Assembly: GCA_027405735.1 (NCBI GenBank)
Contig: JAPEHQ010000004.1
Coordinates: forward strand, 682,001-746,000
Reading direction: 5' to 3'
Source of the DNA: Mucor racemosus
Taxonomy: Eukaryota > Mucoromycota > Mucoromycetes > Mucorales > Mucoraceae
Length of the DNA stretch: 64,000 nucleotides
In this document: piece after piece, positions 36,898 to 51,214 of the stretch
How positions within the stretch are numbered: position 1 is the first letter of the stretch
Layout: the number at the start of each line of letters is the position of its first letter
The notes under the pieces: model-generated
What the model saw: only the letters and a program-made list of their open reading frames with translations
Told to the model about the DNA's origin: nothing
The model's database searches: none
Translations under genes and position numbers: made by a program

Positions 36898-37739
36898 TTA
36901 GTTGCGCTTCTAGCCCGACAAACACAAGTTCCGAAGAAAATCTGTTTACACGATTTTAGAACCCACAACCTCTCCGTTTGAAGTAGCTGTAAAGCGCATA
37001 AGTCTAGCAACTAGGATAAACGTCCCCTCTATGTTTGCTTTTTTTAATTGCCGTCCTTCTATTTATCTGTTATTTTGTTTTTTTCGATTTGTGCAATATT
37101 GAGTAATTTGACCATATTGTTTTTCTTTAGCACATAATGCTGCTATTTGCTGAGTATCAGCAGCAATTTAGTTTACAAAGAAATCTTTATTCCTGACCGA
37201 AATATAAAGAAAAGCCTGTCATTTTTGCCCTATATTATGTAATTATACTAGGTACAATAATGCAAAAGCTAAATTTATTTCACTTGAAAATGTAATAACT
37301 GGAGTTTCCAGTGAGCATATAATTAATATATACAAAATAGCGTTATGTATATATACAAAAATTTAGTAGTAGATAGAACGAGTATATATATTATATATAA
37401 TAACAAAATTTTTGTAATCTATTAAAATTACAGCCATCAATGTTAAAAATATCAAATCTTGTCCGATCTTCACAGGAAAACAATAATATCTGTTAATACA
37501 GTATATATAATAAAAAATGATTTTTAGATTTTTCTATGTAGAAGCTAAACAATCACGCTCTATGATATTTCTGTAATTATTTTTTTTACTAATTAATCTA
37601 ATATCTAATCAATCAATAAAAAAACTACAATTTTTTTTGCTTATTTCATAATTCGTAACGTATTTTGACTTGTTGTAGTACACGAAGAAACTACGTTCGA
37701 TACGTTAAAATGAATTTTAATATTAGATTTGAATTTTTA
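36898..37739. other. Spacer between the hAT element and repeat C
   Basis: No gene is seen. A GTGGGTTC word on the minus strand near 36965 recalls a tRNA T-loop, but no cloverleaf could be drawn. Confidence 0.35.
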
Positions 37740-38960
37740 AAAAAATTTCATAGTTTCAATCTTCAAAATCGGAGTCTACCTTCTTTCAATAACTAACCTC
37801 ATAATAAACATTTTTTAGGATATACCCTATACATTATTAAATAGATATAAATTGGTTGCATTATCTTACCTGTTCCAGAATTTATTTTATATCTCTCAAA
37901 AGACTCAAAAACACGTAAAATTCACTGCATTTTCCTTAAAAATTGGGTCTCACTTTTCATCTCTGCTCTACTTTTTTTTTCACTAAATAACACCAAGAAA
38001 AAATTATATGTCAATGTACCTGAGATGTTTAGCTTTAATCCAAAAACAAGTATCCAAAAATATCCTACTTTTTGCAGTTGGTATTAATTTTTTAGTGCTA
38101 AGGTTTCAGATTTTTCACGCGTATTTCACTGCTAATGGATTGAAAACTTTGAGGCTTCATATCTCTACAAAAAATTAAGTTATACTAGAGCTTCCTAATA
38201 ATAAAGCTTACTTGTTTTGAAGTACTATATAACATATTTCAGTATGAAAAAATTCTAAACATTTTTATTTTTTTCTCATTTTTTTGACATTTTTGCAGCT
38301 GATTTCAAAATATATGTTAAATTGAGCAACGCTTTTTTTACATTCATGTCATCAAACTCGTTGAGCTCTCTTAAACCTAATTTAGTTTTTTTTAAAATAT
38401 TGATTTTTCGTGGAGATATCCTCAAAAATGTATACAAAGAGATACTCTCATTTCTAACCTCAATTTTCCCCTTGTATACCCTTATCCCAAATTCTGAATT
38501 TCAAAAAATCTGGACAAAAATCTCATTTTCTCTACCAAAAATTTAGCTAAAAGGTTAAATAATAGCTCGATTAATAGATAATTTTGCTATACATGAGTTC
38601 TATTATTTAAATTTAAAATATGCTTATAAAAAATGCTCTGTATCTTCAAAAAACCTTCAAAATTTCAATTGCATTTTGCGCAAAATTTTACGTGAGACAT
38701 TTTTTTAAATTTTATATAGATGGATGCAAAATTTAAAACTGTACAAAAACCATTTAATACGCTGGGTTTACTTAATTTGCAGTTCATGAGCATTTAAACA
38801 ATTTTGTTTTTTGAATCATTTTTCGTTCATTTTTTTAAATCAATTTTGGAACCCCGTTACAGGGTTTAAGCTGTGAGAAGAACTATTATTTTAATTATCT
38901 CGACGAAAAATTAATATTTTTTGCCGAAACAAAAATTACAGAGTAGCTTAAAGTTGAATC
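37740..38960 (+). repeat. Repeat family C, copy 3
   Basis: Same orientation as copies 2 and 4. It begins at the F-box/LRR-tail-like stretch (CTTCAAAATCGGAGTC) and ends after the GACGAAAAATTAATATTTTT block. Unlike copies 1, 2 and 4, no LTR A lies next to it. Confidence 0.7.
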
Positions 38961-39008
38961 TATCTTGCGTGTAATAATAGTATATCAAACAAAATGAATT
39001 TCGAATGG

Positions 39009-39047
<39 letters not shown>

Positions 39048-41465
39048 AAAAATTGATACAGGTATAGGTATATTTATATATTAAAACTGCACTGTTGCCT
39101 AAACGACCTGATCTTGGCAAGCAATACCTCGAGATAAAAAATAGCTAGAGTATAAAAAATAATAACTTTTTATTGTTTTATAATACATGCGGCTAAAATT
39201 TATTTCTTTGGTTTTCTGCAAAAATTTAAAGAATTTTCAGGATAATTAATTATCTATATTAGCCACAGGTTATATTTCTATGTAAGCGATATTTACCTGA
39301 TGTAGTTTACTGTTTGGAAATATATTGGTTGTCTGTTGGAGAAATGTAGGATCATGCAAATCAATGATTCCATCGAGATTTCTATCTGCATTGCAATCAA
39401 AGAGTTTCTTGGGTTTCAAAAAAGAAAGAAAAATATCAATTTTTTAATTTCTCCACAAAAAATGCAGCTATAGTTGCGAGTAGGGGCTTAATTTGTAGAT
39501 ATTAACTTGTAAAATTTGATTCAAATATTTATTTTATAGCTCTCTCTTACAAAAAGTGTGTTTCTGTGCTAAAAACTGTAATTTTGAATATTCATGTTCA
39601 GGAAAAAATATTAATGGGAAATCTGTTTTCAAATTACATATGTACGTAGTTGAAAGAAAACCATAAAAAAAAATACTCAAGATACTAATTGCATAAAGTT
39701 AACTTAATACGCATTGTTGCGTAATTTGATCAATTGCAATTTCTTCAAAAAAAGAAAATGCCCCGTTCAAAACGTTGCATATTTACGGTTACGGACTCAG
39801 TTTAATCCGTTCGAATTTACAGTAGAAATAGGATTGTCTGGAGCCAACACATGTATATATACATGATTTACTTTTATGGATAAAAAACAATTCTCTAAAA
39901 ATTTTCTTTAGAATTTATAGCAGTTAGTCAATGATATCTACCGAATTCGAGTTCCTATTTGAAATTCTGCGCTTTGGATGTAAAAATCAAAGATCATGAG
40001 CAGCAGTTTAAATGTTGAATTTAGTATCTCATGTAACATAAAAGTTAGAATAAAACACCGCATGAATTGAAGATATCATATAAATAACTATACACATATC
40101 TAGATTCTAGATGCATGCATAAATCAAACCAAAGGTATGACCATAATTGTAAAGTGCGGTAATGCCAATGAGACCACCAAGTTACTAATAAAAGCTCGGA
40201 TCATTAAATGCACATAAAAGGTAAGGTATGTAATGTAATTTCTGAAATGAATGATGCATTCTATTAACAGCTATCATGTATCTATATGCATGGAAACATA
40301 AATCCGCGCTGATCGTCTAACAGTGCACAACTGTGGATATCAATGGATTCAACCGAATAATGTAACAGCAATTTGATGGCTGATCAAGTAATGTTGCAAC
40401 AATTAATTCATTACCTTTTTCAAAAGAGCACAACGGACATCCATATCTGGTTAAATTAGCAGAATAGTATAAAATCTGCCATGCACAGATGCTATAATTT
40501 AGGTTTTCAAAGTGCCACATTAGTAAGCTTTTACATATTTTGATAATGTAGTACATTACGAATTGTCATCAATTACATATCCAATATTCAGAAAAGTATT
40601 CTGATTCATCGTTTTTGTATAACGGAACCAATATTCCATGTGGGCATGTTCAACATACTCTAATAGGGAAGCCGAATTCTATACTTTATTGAGGAATAGT
40701 ATGTCATAGCTCCAATAAGGATAGTAAATCAAGGCGCCACACATCCACACACACACACACACAGCCTCAAATCGTACAATACTGATTATGATTTGCTTAC
40801 ATAATCCAACAAACCCCTAACAGCGCGAGTTGACTCTTAAAACGTGTTCCCAAATAACGGTGGGGAGATCTGTCGTTTTTGTCACTTTAGTTTTGCTATC
40901 TTAGTTTAGATTTGGTTACAAAATACTCCCCGTCCCTTCCATGGAATAAGATTTGTTTTGATTACATAATACATCAATTTATCATAAAAATATCCGGGTA
41001 ATACGAAAGAAAGCTCGAATAATTTCAACCAACGAAATGCTGTATTAGTAAGGGGTGTCATTCTGTGAATGCCTAAATACAAAGATATGTTTATCATTTA
41101 ATAATCTAGGGACGTTTGTTTAGCCCATTCCGCTTACGTAAACGTTATATTTGAGAAGTATTTTACTGAGTTCATGGTATTTTAGAGCTGTGAATCTAAC
41201 ATTTTTAATTTCAAGTATGAAACCAGTCGGGTAATTACAAAGGAAGTTTGATTGCGTAATATTAACACGGGTCGAGAAAAAAAAAGATGCCATGGATAAA
41301 CATCTAGTGTACCCTTTAGATACATCAATTAGCAACAAAAAGATAAGATTATTTCGAACAAAAATATTGATATTTTATTATGTTATGCAAAAAAAGTTCA
41401 TCAAGTTTATTATTGCCTTGATTTTAGAATGGGATGTGTTTTGTTAAAGAGATTTGGGATATAAT
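38961..41465. other. Long gene-free region
   Basis: It holds a long poly-T run (39010-39046), AT-rich sequence, and a (CA)n microsatellite at 40748-40763. The poly-T could be the tail of a minus-strand retroposed copy, but no body was identified. No ORF above background. Confidence 0.4.
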
Positions 41466-42580
41466 TTATAAAGCAAGCTTCTCCTTCAACAAGTTCTCGA
41501 GCTTGACACCATCCTTGGCAAAGTTACGGATACCTTCAGACAACTTTTCAGTGGCCATGGCATCTTGGTTCATTTCCCAACGGAAAGCCTTCTCATCCTT
41601 GAAGAAAGAAACCTTCTCAAGATCTTGAGATTGAGCAGCCTCGGGACTCAACTTACGTTCCAAAGTCTTCTTATCTTCTTGCAAAGAACCCAAAAGAGCA
41701 GGAGAGATGGTCAAGAAATCACAACCAGCCAATTCCTCAATCTCACCTGTGTTACGGAAAGAAGCACCCATAACAATGGTCTTGTAACCGAACTTCTTGT
41801 AGTAGTTGTAGATCTTGCTGACAGATTGGACACCGGGGTCAGAGGTGGCAGAGTAATCCTCACCAGTGCTCTTCTTGTACCAATCGAGGATACGACCAAC
41901 GAAGGGAGAAATAAGAGTGATACCAGCCTCGGCACAGGCAACAGCTTGAGCGAAACCGAACAACAAGGTCAAGTTACAGTGGATACCGTGTTGGGTCTCG
42001 AGGACGTGAGCGGCTTGGATACCTTCCCAAGTGGAAGCAATCTTGATCAAGACACGATCCTTGCTGATACCGTTCTCAGCATACAACTTGATGAGGACAA
42101 GGGCCTTGGCAATGGTAGCTTGAGTGTTGAAAGAGAGACGAGCATCAACTTCAGTAGAGACACGACCGGGAACGATCTTCAAAATCTCGGAACCAAAGTT
42201 AACCAAGAGTTTATCAGTAGCCAAGTCAAGCTTCTCTTCAGAAGAACTAGAGAGAAATATGGGGCCAAAATTAGCATACAGCAAACTCTTTACCATCCCA
42301 ATTGATTTATTTTAGTACTTACATGTTCTTGGATTGAGCATACTTGATAGCATCATCGATGAGATGAGCATATTGAGGTTGTTGAGCAGCAGCCAAAATC
42401 AAAGAGGGGTTGGTGGTAGCATCTTGGGGCTTGTATTGGGCGATGGCTATAGATAACAAAAGACGCGTTAAACATTTTGCATAAGATTTAAACTAATTAA
42501 TGTACAATTAACTTACATTCGAAATCACCGGAATCGGCAACAATGGTGGTGAAGTTCTTGAGTTGTTCGAGGACAGACAT
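41466..42580 (-). CDS. Transaldolase
   Basis: Three exons, 42580-42517, 42446-42323 and 42246-41466, give 322 residues, the standard length for class 1 transaldolase. This cytosolic enzyme of the non-oxidative pentose phosphate pathway moves a dihydroxyacetone unit from sedoheptulose 7-phosphate to glyceraldehyde 3-phosphate. Motifs include DATTNPSLI near the N-terminus (first signature), [13 protein letters not shown], and [12 protein letters not shown] with the Schiff-base Lys. NPG-type phosphate contacts are replaced by the usual [10 protein letters not shown]. The coding strand favours GCC, AAG and CTC-type codons far more than its neighbours do, pointing to high expression. A TATATAAAG element lies about 75 bp upstream. 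Confidence 0.97.
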
Positions 42581-43076
42581 TTTCAGTAAAAAAGTGTTCT
42601 TAATTAAAAGGTATAAAGAAGAAGAAGATGTTTGTTTTGCAAAAAAATACAATGCTTTATATATCAAATCTTATAGATTTTATCCCGCCCGGAGTAAATA
42701 GTTTTGAGCTAAATCATAATATGGATCAATCAGTTTAGATTACCAATCCGATGACGACAATTGCAAGGGACTATTGGGTTACAGTCATCAAAAGAAGGCT
42801 GTCTGGGCTTTAGTAATGTATACTTACTAATTGATTGTCGATGAACGAAATGCGGTTTATTCAGTCTTATACACTAATATAAAAAAAGTCTTCAACTCGA
42901 GATAAAGAGCCCCAGAAGAGTACTAGGAAGACACAGAATGTTGACAAGAACATTCCTTTGCAAATAACATTTTGTTTCTAATAGTATACTCTTATTTATC
43001 AAAAAGAAAAAGAAAAGAGAGCTTGCTTAAAGTGTGGTATTGTCTTTATTGATCGCAAAAGTTTATTTATTATTGA
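42581..43076. other. Transaldolase promoter region
   Basis: It contains the TATA element noted separately. No other gene is seen. The stop of the thioesterase gene lies at the far side. Confidence 0.5.
42653..42664 (-). promoter_or_regulatory. TATA box of the transaldolase gene
   Basis: On the minus strand GATATATAAAGC lies 75-85 bp upstream of the ATG, a typical fungal TATA spacing. Confidence 0.55.
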
Positions 43077-44491
43077 TTAAAGTCGACTACTATTGCTTCC
43101 ACCAGGAACTAAATGTTGTTGTGTTTCTGCTTGCTTCTTTTGTCTTTTTTGTTCAAGTTCTGATAGGCGTACAATACCTTCCTGAGCAGTTGTAGCAATC
43201 AAAACACCATTGCGACTATAGATTCTACCAAATGCTACACCACGTCCATTGTTGGTACGAGGACTATGAATGTCGTATAAAAGCCATTCATCTGCCCTGG
43301 CTTGTGCATGAAACCAAACAGAGTGATCTAACGAAGTCATCATACCTATACTCTCTGAATTGAATGTAAATCCATTGGCTGTAGCTGCTGTGTTGATAAA
43401 ACCACTATCTGAAGCATAGGCAATAATACAAGCATGAAGCTTCATATCATCATTTAAAGCACCTCTAGTTTTAAACCATCTTTGCTATACCAAAAATGTT
43501 AGAATAGGGTGATTTATTAACTTCTCGATAATATGCTTACACCGTATGCAGTTGGGTTGACATTGCCTGTGATGATCTCTTCAGGTGAATATTGAATAAC
43601 TGCTCGATAATCAATTGGCTGATCCTGTTATATATACATTTATAAGAAAAATGATTGTATAATGCCAAATACGCAGACTTACATCTTCTAATCTCTTTTG
43701 AGCTCTTTGTCTAAATTTCTCGGGGAAATTGTTCTCAGTATTAGCTAATGTATTTTGTAGTAATTCGATATCACTAGATGCAAATATAAATCAACAAAAA
43801 ATTTGCTACTAGATCAAGATTTTGACTTACGAAGGCAAATTGTCTGCGTCAATGACATCTGGCATGTCCGTCTAATTTATTCAAAAAAAGTCAGTTAAAT
43901 GAAGATTGCCCAACATTTGGGTACATACCTGATGATGTAAAGATATACCTTCCTCTGGCTTTGCAAAACTACAACTACATACAAATATGGCTCTTCCTTT
44001 TTGCGTTGCTGTTACAATACGAGTTGCAAATGATCTTCCATTTCGAATACGTTGTATATTGTAAATGACAGGAATATCGACATTACAAGCCAAGATGAAA
44101 TACGAGTGAAGAGACTATTTATATATTCTTGTTATTAGTTTAACGTATAGATATTATTCAATTGAGAGATTTTTACATGAACAAAGAAATCTTCTTGTAC
44201 CGTTTCCCAAGCAGACTTTAAAGCTTGAGCAACAATCTAATGCAAAATATTTTAATATCTAGTGTCAGCCATTCAATTAGGCATTTAACATACCTGTCCA
44301 CCAAATGCTCCCCTTGAACCAAATGGTAACCATAATTCTTTACTCATATATAAATCGGTGTCAATTAATTGAACATCAATAGCATCTCTCATCTTCATAG
44401 CAAAATCAACATCTTCATCTGCTTTTTCTTTGACACCTTCATCTTTATTGTTTTTGAAGGTTATTTTATTAGGGTATGTCACAATAGGCAT
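43077..44491 (-). CDS. Peroxisomal acyl-CoA thioesterase (TesB/ACOT8 type)
   Basis: Seven exons, 44491-44294, 44236-44177, 44114-43929, 43871-43831, 43773-43683, 43624-43541 and 43484-43077, give 355 residues. It has the double hot-dog fold of acyl-CoA thioesterase II: WLPFGSRGAFGGQIVAQAL, then HSLHSYFILACN, IQRIRNGRSFATRIVTATQ and IFVCSCSFAKPE. The second hot-dog carries ACIIAYASDSGFI and TSLDHSVWFHAQARADEWLL. It hydrolyses acyl-CoA to free acid and CoA. The last residues are SRL, a canonical PTS1, so it is predicted to sit in peroxisomes alongside beta-oxidation. Repeated AGCAAC motifs lie about 300-420 bp upstream. Confidence 0.94.
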
Positions 44492-44777
44492 TTATTTAGT
44501 ATATGTTTAATTGTTGAAGGAAGGAGAAAGACAAGATATATAATTCGATTTTATCATGACAAATAATAATAAAAAAGTCTTAAATTTCCCAGGGATCAAT
44601 TCCATTTGGTAATTTTATATCCTGAATAATCGTATATACCTTTACCAAAGATTAAAGTCTCGAAAATTTATGCAAAACAGTAATATGTTGTATTAAATTA
44701 AGCACTGCACTGTCAAAGATTATAATTTTTTTTCCCGGATGCATATCAAAAAAAAAAAAAAAAATAACAATAATTTT

Positions 44778-44800
44778 CATGGCAACCAAAGCGTCAATTT

Positions 44801-44847
<47 letters not shown>

Positions 44848-44909
44848 CCTAGCAACCAGGCACATGAAACATTTCCGAACATAGCAACCAGGAACACCAT
44901 AGCAACTAA
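44778..44909. repeat. Cluster of (A/T)RGCAAC(C/T) motifs upstream of the thioesterase gene
   Basis: CATGGCAACCA (44778), CTAGCAACCAGG (44849), CATAGCAACCAGG (44879) and CATAGCAACTA (44899). The second and third share AGCAACCAGG plus a following AC, at a 32-bp spacing. The words match one half of an RFX X-box. Confidence 0.45.
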
Positions 44910-46536
44910 ATAAAATTATCTCCAAAGAGCTGCCTCTTTGTTTAAACAATCATTTAGGCATAATGACTTTTTAAAATAAAAGGGTTCTGGATTTCAAGGG
45001 TCATCTACTACAACATTTGCCTTGCTTTGTAGCATGCAATTCTAATTCTTGCCCCGATTAATTATTCAATCACAAATGATTTTCTCGTATTAATTTTCTC
45101 CGTAGGTCCCTCGGTTAATTTCTACCTTTAAGCATTGATAAAATATGATGTCCTTCATATTACTAAATTTACAAGGTTAGCTGTTCCCCTTGAAAAGAAT
45201 GATATTGTTAAATATATTGATTAATTTGATACGCTTTATCTTATTTTTGCTGCTTACTTTTCTTGTCCAAAAGAATCAAGACAAGATGCATTTTTGCAGA
45301 AAACGCTCAACTTTAGACTCTCCGGCTTTTAAAGATTTTGTAAATGGTAGAAGCAGCAAAAGTAATTTTCTACAATACATTGGAAGGCGAATCTCTCCAA
45401 TACATTTCGATTTAAATAGAATCCTGAAACTGCACAGATGGAGTTTGTTTTTTGAGTTTTCTAGCTCAATTAATGATGACCATTGAGCTTGAATAAATAT
45501 TTGTACAACAGACTTAATGCTTTTATATCTTTGCTTTTCAGTCGTCAAAGACTTGATTGTTATAAAAATTAATTCAAAGCTGCAAAAATACTGCAGAAAA
45601 TGGTCTAAATATTATAAATTTATCAGAAAACGCCTAAATTTGCATCTAAAATGGCTCATTTTCAAAGTTTGCGGCCTTTTCTGGTGCTCTAAAGCATACC
45701 AAACGATTGCTATTGTTCAATAGACTTGTTTTAATGCAATTTGGTAAATTTTTCTAAACATTTATTTCAATTCGGTTTTTGCCTTACCATACCTCGTCCA
45801 AAATCTCAATTTTCATTAAATTCAATTTTTCGCCCGAAAAGCGAGACTTTTTACTAGGGTATTTACTGGAGTTATATGACCAAAATAATGCTGTCTTTAT
45901 GATAGTGGCATTTATTTTGTGCTTGCACGCGAAAGTTTTTGACTTTTTCTAGAAAGTTTAAAATTACATATTATTAAATATATTGAAAGAATTTGTGAGG
46001 CAAATGTTTAAGAAAAAAATGTAGGTTGATAGAAAATTAAAAATTGCATATCCTATATTAGTACCAATTGGATTATCAATTCACATTTTATATTGAAAAA
46101 ATCCTTTAAAGGTCGATTTTTTTTTTTTGAAAACGTCATATTCGATTAGAAATGGACAATCGATCCCAATGGAGAATTGCTGAGTTCGAATACAGATGCA
46201 GCTGCTCTATTTTGCATTACATTGGATTTTGATTGAGGATTTGACGTTTTTGATACATGTAATTGAACAATATAATGTTGAAAACAAAGTTCACAATCAC
46301 AAGAAGAAATAAAATGGAAGTTACCTCTAAATTTGAAGGCATTTCTATGCAAATATAACGAAAATTTTCATATAAGGAACAACAAATGGTTCATATTTTG
46401 TAGTAATAGTATTTTGTAAACATTTAGTATTAGCACAATGAATGCATAATCTTTAAAGAATGATATCTTGTTTCTAGAATAATGAAAGAATCAACATAAT
46501 CGGGTGAACCCCCACCCCCCTCGACATCTAATACAC

Positions 46537-46545
46537 AATATATAA
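46537..46545 (+). promoter_or_regulatory. TATA box of the Ras gene
   Basis: ATATATAAG about 120 bp upstream of the ATG, downstream of a short C-rich run. Confidence 0.5.
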
Positions 46546-46662
46546 GCCACGACGCGGAATAATTTGACATTTTTTTTCCATTTTCATACCATTTTCAATC
46601 TCTTTCTATCTTTCTCACTTTTTTCCTTTTTGTATCTAATTGATATTACAGTAGCATACAAA

Positions 46663-47550
<888 letters not shown>

Positions 47551-48096
47551 AATGTTTATTATTATATTATTGTTTTTTTTTATTGCTCTTGATTCCCCCC
47601 CCCCCTTTCTCTCTCCTGTTGTACTGTACCTGTCATTTTACAAACATACAAATACACATGTACACACATATACACAAACACCCCTTACATTTAGCTTGTT
47701 TTTTTTTCTTGCTTATATTTTGTAAAAATTCAAACCATCATCTTGTTTTCGAGAGTGATGTCTTTCACTTTATGAAGCATTGTTATAAATGTGTTTTTAA
47801 GCTGTTTATTTACAGGTCTTTTAAATAGCATGAATTTTATCTTGAGATACATACGATTTTATTACATATCCTGAAAAAAAAGTCATCAGTGCAGAAAAAG
47901 ATACAAGTGGTCCTACTTTTTTTCATAGAACTTTATTTATGTACAAATAAATAACAAAAACAGAAAATATAAGAATAAAGAACATCATCCACTGATTGTT
48001 TTTTACTAGTATTTTATAGCATGAAATAGTTCATTTAAATCTGTAAAAATCCTTTATAATCTAGCATTTCCATCAAAATGACGCATTTTTCTTATT
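47551..48096. other. Convergent 3' regions of Ras and RasGEF
   Basis: About 545 bp with T-rich and C-rich runs (47572-47605). No gene. The terminators of both genes are presumably here. Confidence 0.45.
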
Positions 48097-51000
48097 TTAA
48101 TCCCAATTAAAACTTGATATTTCAGATGATGGTGTTGCTGTTGTTGATGTTGGAATAGTTGTAATTTCAATTTTAGTAGAAGACATATCTAACGGATGAG
48201 GTGAGGATAAAACATGTCTAAGATTCTTGTTAGTTAATGGTCTATTCGAAGATGCAGTAACAGAAGTAGAAGTAGAAGAAGAAGTCGAAGGAGATGGGTG
48301 AACTAAAACTGAGGACGCGGAAGACCCCTTTCTTTGCATTAACGAAGGATCGCTATTGAAACTTGAAAGTGGATTTCTCTGCTGTTGTTGTTGCTGTTGT
48401 TGCTGTTGCTGCTGCTGTTGATTACCGCCTTTCCAAAAATCTTTACGAAATATAGATGATGCTAAGGAACCTTGAGATCCTTCTCGATGCATACGAAATG
48501 TTCCACTACTATTTTCTTGAGATAAAGAAGGTATTGTAGCATGTTGTTTTCTATTGGAATTTAAGTCTTCAAATGAAAAATGTCTAGGTGATCTTTGCAT
48601 TGTTCCATAAGCTGATGTTTCTTTTAAATAGCCTTGATCTGCACTTTTTCTACCAAATAACCAAAATCCAGTATTTTTCTTGTCCATCATTTCATTTTCT
48701 TGTTGTTCATCTTCTAAGCTAATAGGTCTACTATTGGAACTATTACTTCCTCCACTAGTAAAGCTACCTGAGCTACGTCTTAATCCACCTTGTTGTTGCT
48801 GTTGTTGTTGTTGCTGATCATTTGTTGTTAAACTAACAGTAGATATAATAAGCGGTGGAGGTGGTGGAGGTAACTGTTGCTGTTGCTGTTGATGATGATG
48901 ATGACTAGATAATGAATCTGTTACAGAAATGCTTCTTTTTGTTGGTTCTCTTACTAGACTCAATTCATCTACTGTCTTTTCACTAACCCAAGATCGAGTC
49001 AACTAATAAACACATTAGTTCTAGATCGATTATATACATGTATTTACTAAGAAAGAAAACTTACTAGATATTGGGTCATAAGACATTGCTGCATCTCAAT
49101 GCTTAGTTCACCATCATCATCTTGGTAATAAGCTGGAGCTCTTTTAATAGCAGTAGTTCGGGTTAATGCATGTGATAACTTTCGTTTTCTATTCTTAGTC
49201 AAATCTTTGATACAGGGAGCAGATAAATTAGGTGAATAGGGAGGGCTTCTTTGAAGGTTTTTAAATAATCGTAATAATTCAGATACTCTTGAATCTTGTT
49301 GCATTACATCTGATGTAGCTGTAGAAGATGATATTGTCCAATCACTATTATGTTGTTGTTGTTTCTTTTTTGATAATGCTGCTACTAGATAAGTCATATC
49401 ATGTATAAAAATACCCAAGAATGGTACAGTTGGTTCACTAAATGAATTTTTTCTAGTACTACTTTTCTTTGTTACCATGGATGTTGTTGCAATTGGTGTA
49501 GTTGTTGATGAAATATCTTCATTATCTCCTCGATTCTTTACTTCATCATCACTGCTAGATTGAGACAGGCCTAAACGATGTCTATATTTTCCATAATTAG
49601 ATGCCTCTGACATAAGATCGCTTAAATCCTCTAACAAATTCATGCTCTTTTTCGGAATAAATTGCCATGATCTCTTTAAACGTTGAATAGGCGGCGTACC
49701 CAATGCAGAAATTACTGCTTTCAGTGTTTGATAGTTCTTCAATTCATGACATTTATCAGCTACTTTGATCCAATGATTTATATGTTGTGCTCTTCCTGAA
49801 GCATCTTGTTGTAATAAAATAGCATGTTCAATTAACCGAGTTAGGTAATTGAAAAAATCAGTTGACGCTACAATAGATGGATGCGGTGTTTTTGGAGCAT
49901 GCGATAGAATAGCATCAATTGGAATGTTACGAAAGATGGTAGAATCAATCAATGTGAGTTGATATGCTATTAAAACTGGTTGAAATTGAAGAATGGTAGG
50001 CACTGTCGTAGCGGACATGTGTATATTCCGTACTTGATTTAATGAAGATTGTATTTCTAATACTTGTTGGTTTGCATAAACTACATCTTGACGCTGTTTT
50101 TTTAGTTCAAGTGCTTCTTCCAATTGTTTTTGAAGTGATTGGTACACTGTTACAAGTGGTGCTTGTGGTATCATTGGTAAATAACTACTATTAAAACCAG
50201 TTGGGGTAGATAAACTATCACTATTACTTGTTTGTACTGTAATCAACACATGCGGGTCAATTGTACTATTAGCCAACAAGAAAATAGCATCTCCACTTGT
50301 TGCTATTCCATCGGAATCTACTACGATCGAATACATTCCTGTTCTATTCGTTGTGTGCGATGCCATTGATCCAGGCAACGATAAGAACGATTTAACAGCA
50401 TTTAATGGATTTGGTACAGAAGAAAGTGGAGAAGATGGAGTAGATGTACTTGATAAATTTGAAGTAGATGATCTGCGAGGTATTTTAGGTCTATTGCTTG
50501 CGCTATTTCCCTTTAAGATTTTTAATGAAGGAGCAGAAGCTTTTCTTGTTTGTTGTGCTATCATTTTATTTATTAAGAATGTTTATTTGTATATTGTAAT
50601 AATACAAACAAACCTTTTGTTTTAGTATTTACATAGCTATTTTCTTCTTCTTCTTCATCATCATCATCATTATCATCATCTTCACTATAATCATCAGAAT
50701 AATCATATTCTGAATAATCATCTTCATCAGTATATAAATTGGTGTTACTATAATTACAAGGCTTTTCTACAAATTCAGGTTTAGATTTTGCTCTTGACAT
50801 GACTACAGGTCTCATTGGCAATGGAGGAGCAATTTTCAAATTTGATGGTTTTGGTGGAATTGGAGGACGATTGTTGGTAGTTTTTAATGATGAAATAGTT
50901 TTAGCGTGCCTTAAACATGTATGAGCCAACATAAATACGGAAGACAAGTTGTTGTTTTCAACTACTACACATTGATCAATAAATTCAAGCTGTTTAAATT

Positions 51001-51214
51001 CTTTAATTGCTGATAATAATGCTTCAATATATAATTCATATGAAATCTAGATTTATTTTCCCCCTTTTTTATTAGTCTCCTTAATTGAAACAAGTAGCAA
51101 TTGACAAAAAAATACCTTTAATCTACCAGAATCTAAATAATTTGAAGCTTCTTTCATCAAAGATTGCATTGTAATTTCAGTAGATAATGGTAATGGTAGA
51201 TTTAATGGCAACAT
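48097..51214 (-). CDS. CDC25-type Ras guanine nucleotide exchange factor
   Basis: Four exons, 51214-51116, 51046-50614, 50557-49065 and 49002-48097, give 976 residues. A proline-rich stretch (RPPIPPKPSNLKIAPPLPMR) that could bind SH3 domains and a long Asp/Glu run come first. The CDC25 homology domain begins near residue 370 (FQPVLIAYQLTLIDSTIFRN). It continues with FFNYLTRLIEHAILLQ, HWIKVADKCHELKNYQTLKA, VISALGTPPIQRLKRSW and PFLGIFIHDMTYL. This domain opens Ras to exchange GDP for GTP. The last 300 residues are low-complexity Ser/Gln. An upstream exon may exist: a pyrimidine tract ending in TTTAG at about 51272 looks like a 3' splice site, so the start at 51214 is conservative. It lies next to Ras and is divergent from RasGAP. 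Confidence 0.9.

Larger units (their letters stand above)
44492..46662. other. Intergenic region between thioesterase and Ras
   Basis: No gene is firmly supported. It contains two homopolymer runs (A at 44749-44763, T at 44802-44843), the AGCAAC repeat cluster, and overlapping ORFs on both strands at 45190-45723 that I cannot identify. Just before Ras is a C-rich patch (46510-46524) and a TATA box. Confidence 0.4.

Noticed and set aside
36905..37020. tRNA-Leu-like stretch on the minus strand (GTGGGTTCTAAAATC)
   Set aside because: The acceptor and T stems do not pair, and no complete cloverleaf can be drawn.
39010..39046. Long poly-T as the tail of a minus-strand retroposed copy
   Set aside because: No retroposon body or flanking target duplication could be identified. 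Homopolymer expansion is enough to explain it.
41565..42305. 246-codon ORF antisense to transaldolase
   Set aside because: It is a shadow of the strong codon bias of the transaldolase coding strand and has no recognisable domain.
45190..45723. Overlapping ORFs of 68-98 codons on both strands between thioesterase and Ras
   Set aside because: The minus-strand frame has some protein-like character, but stops surround it and no family is recognised. A decayed transposon gene is possible but not supportable.
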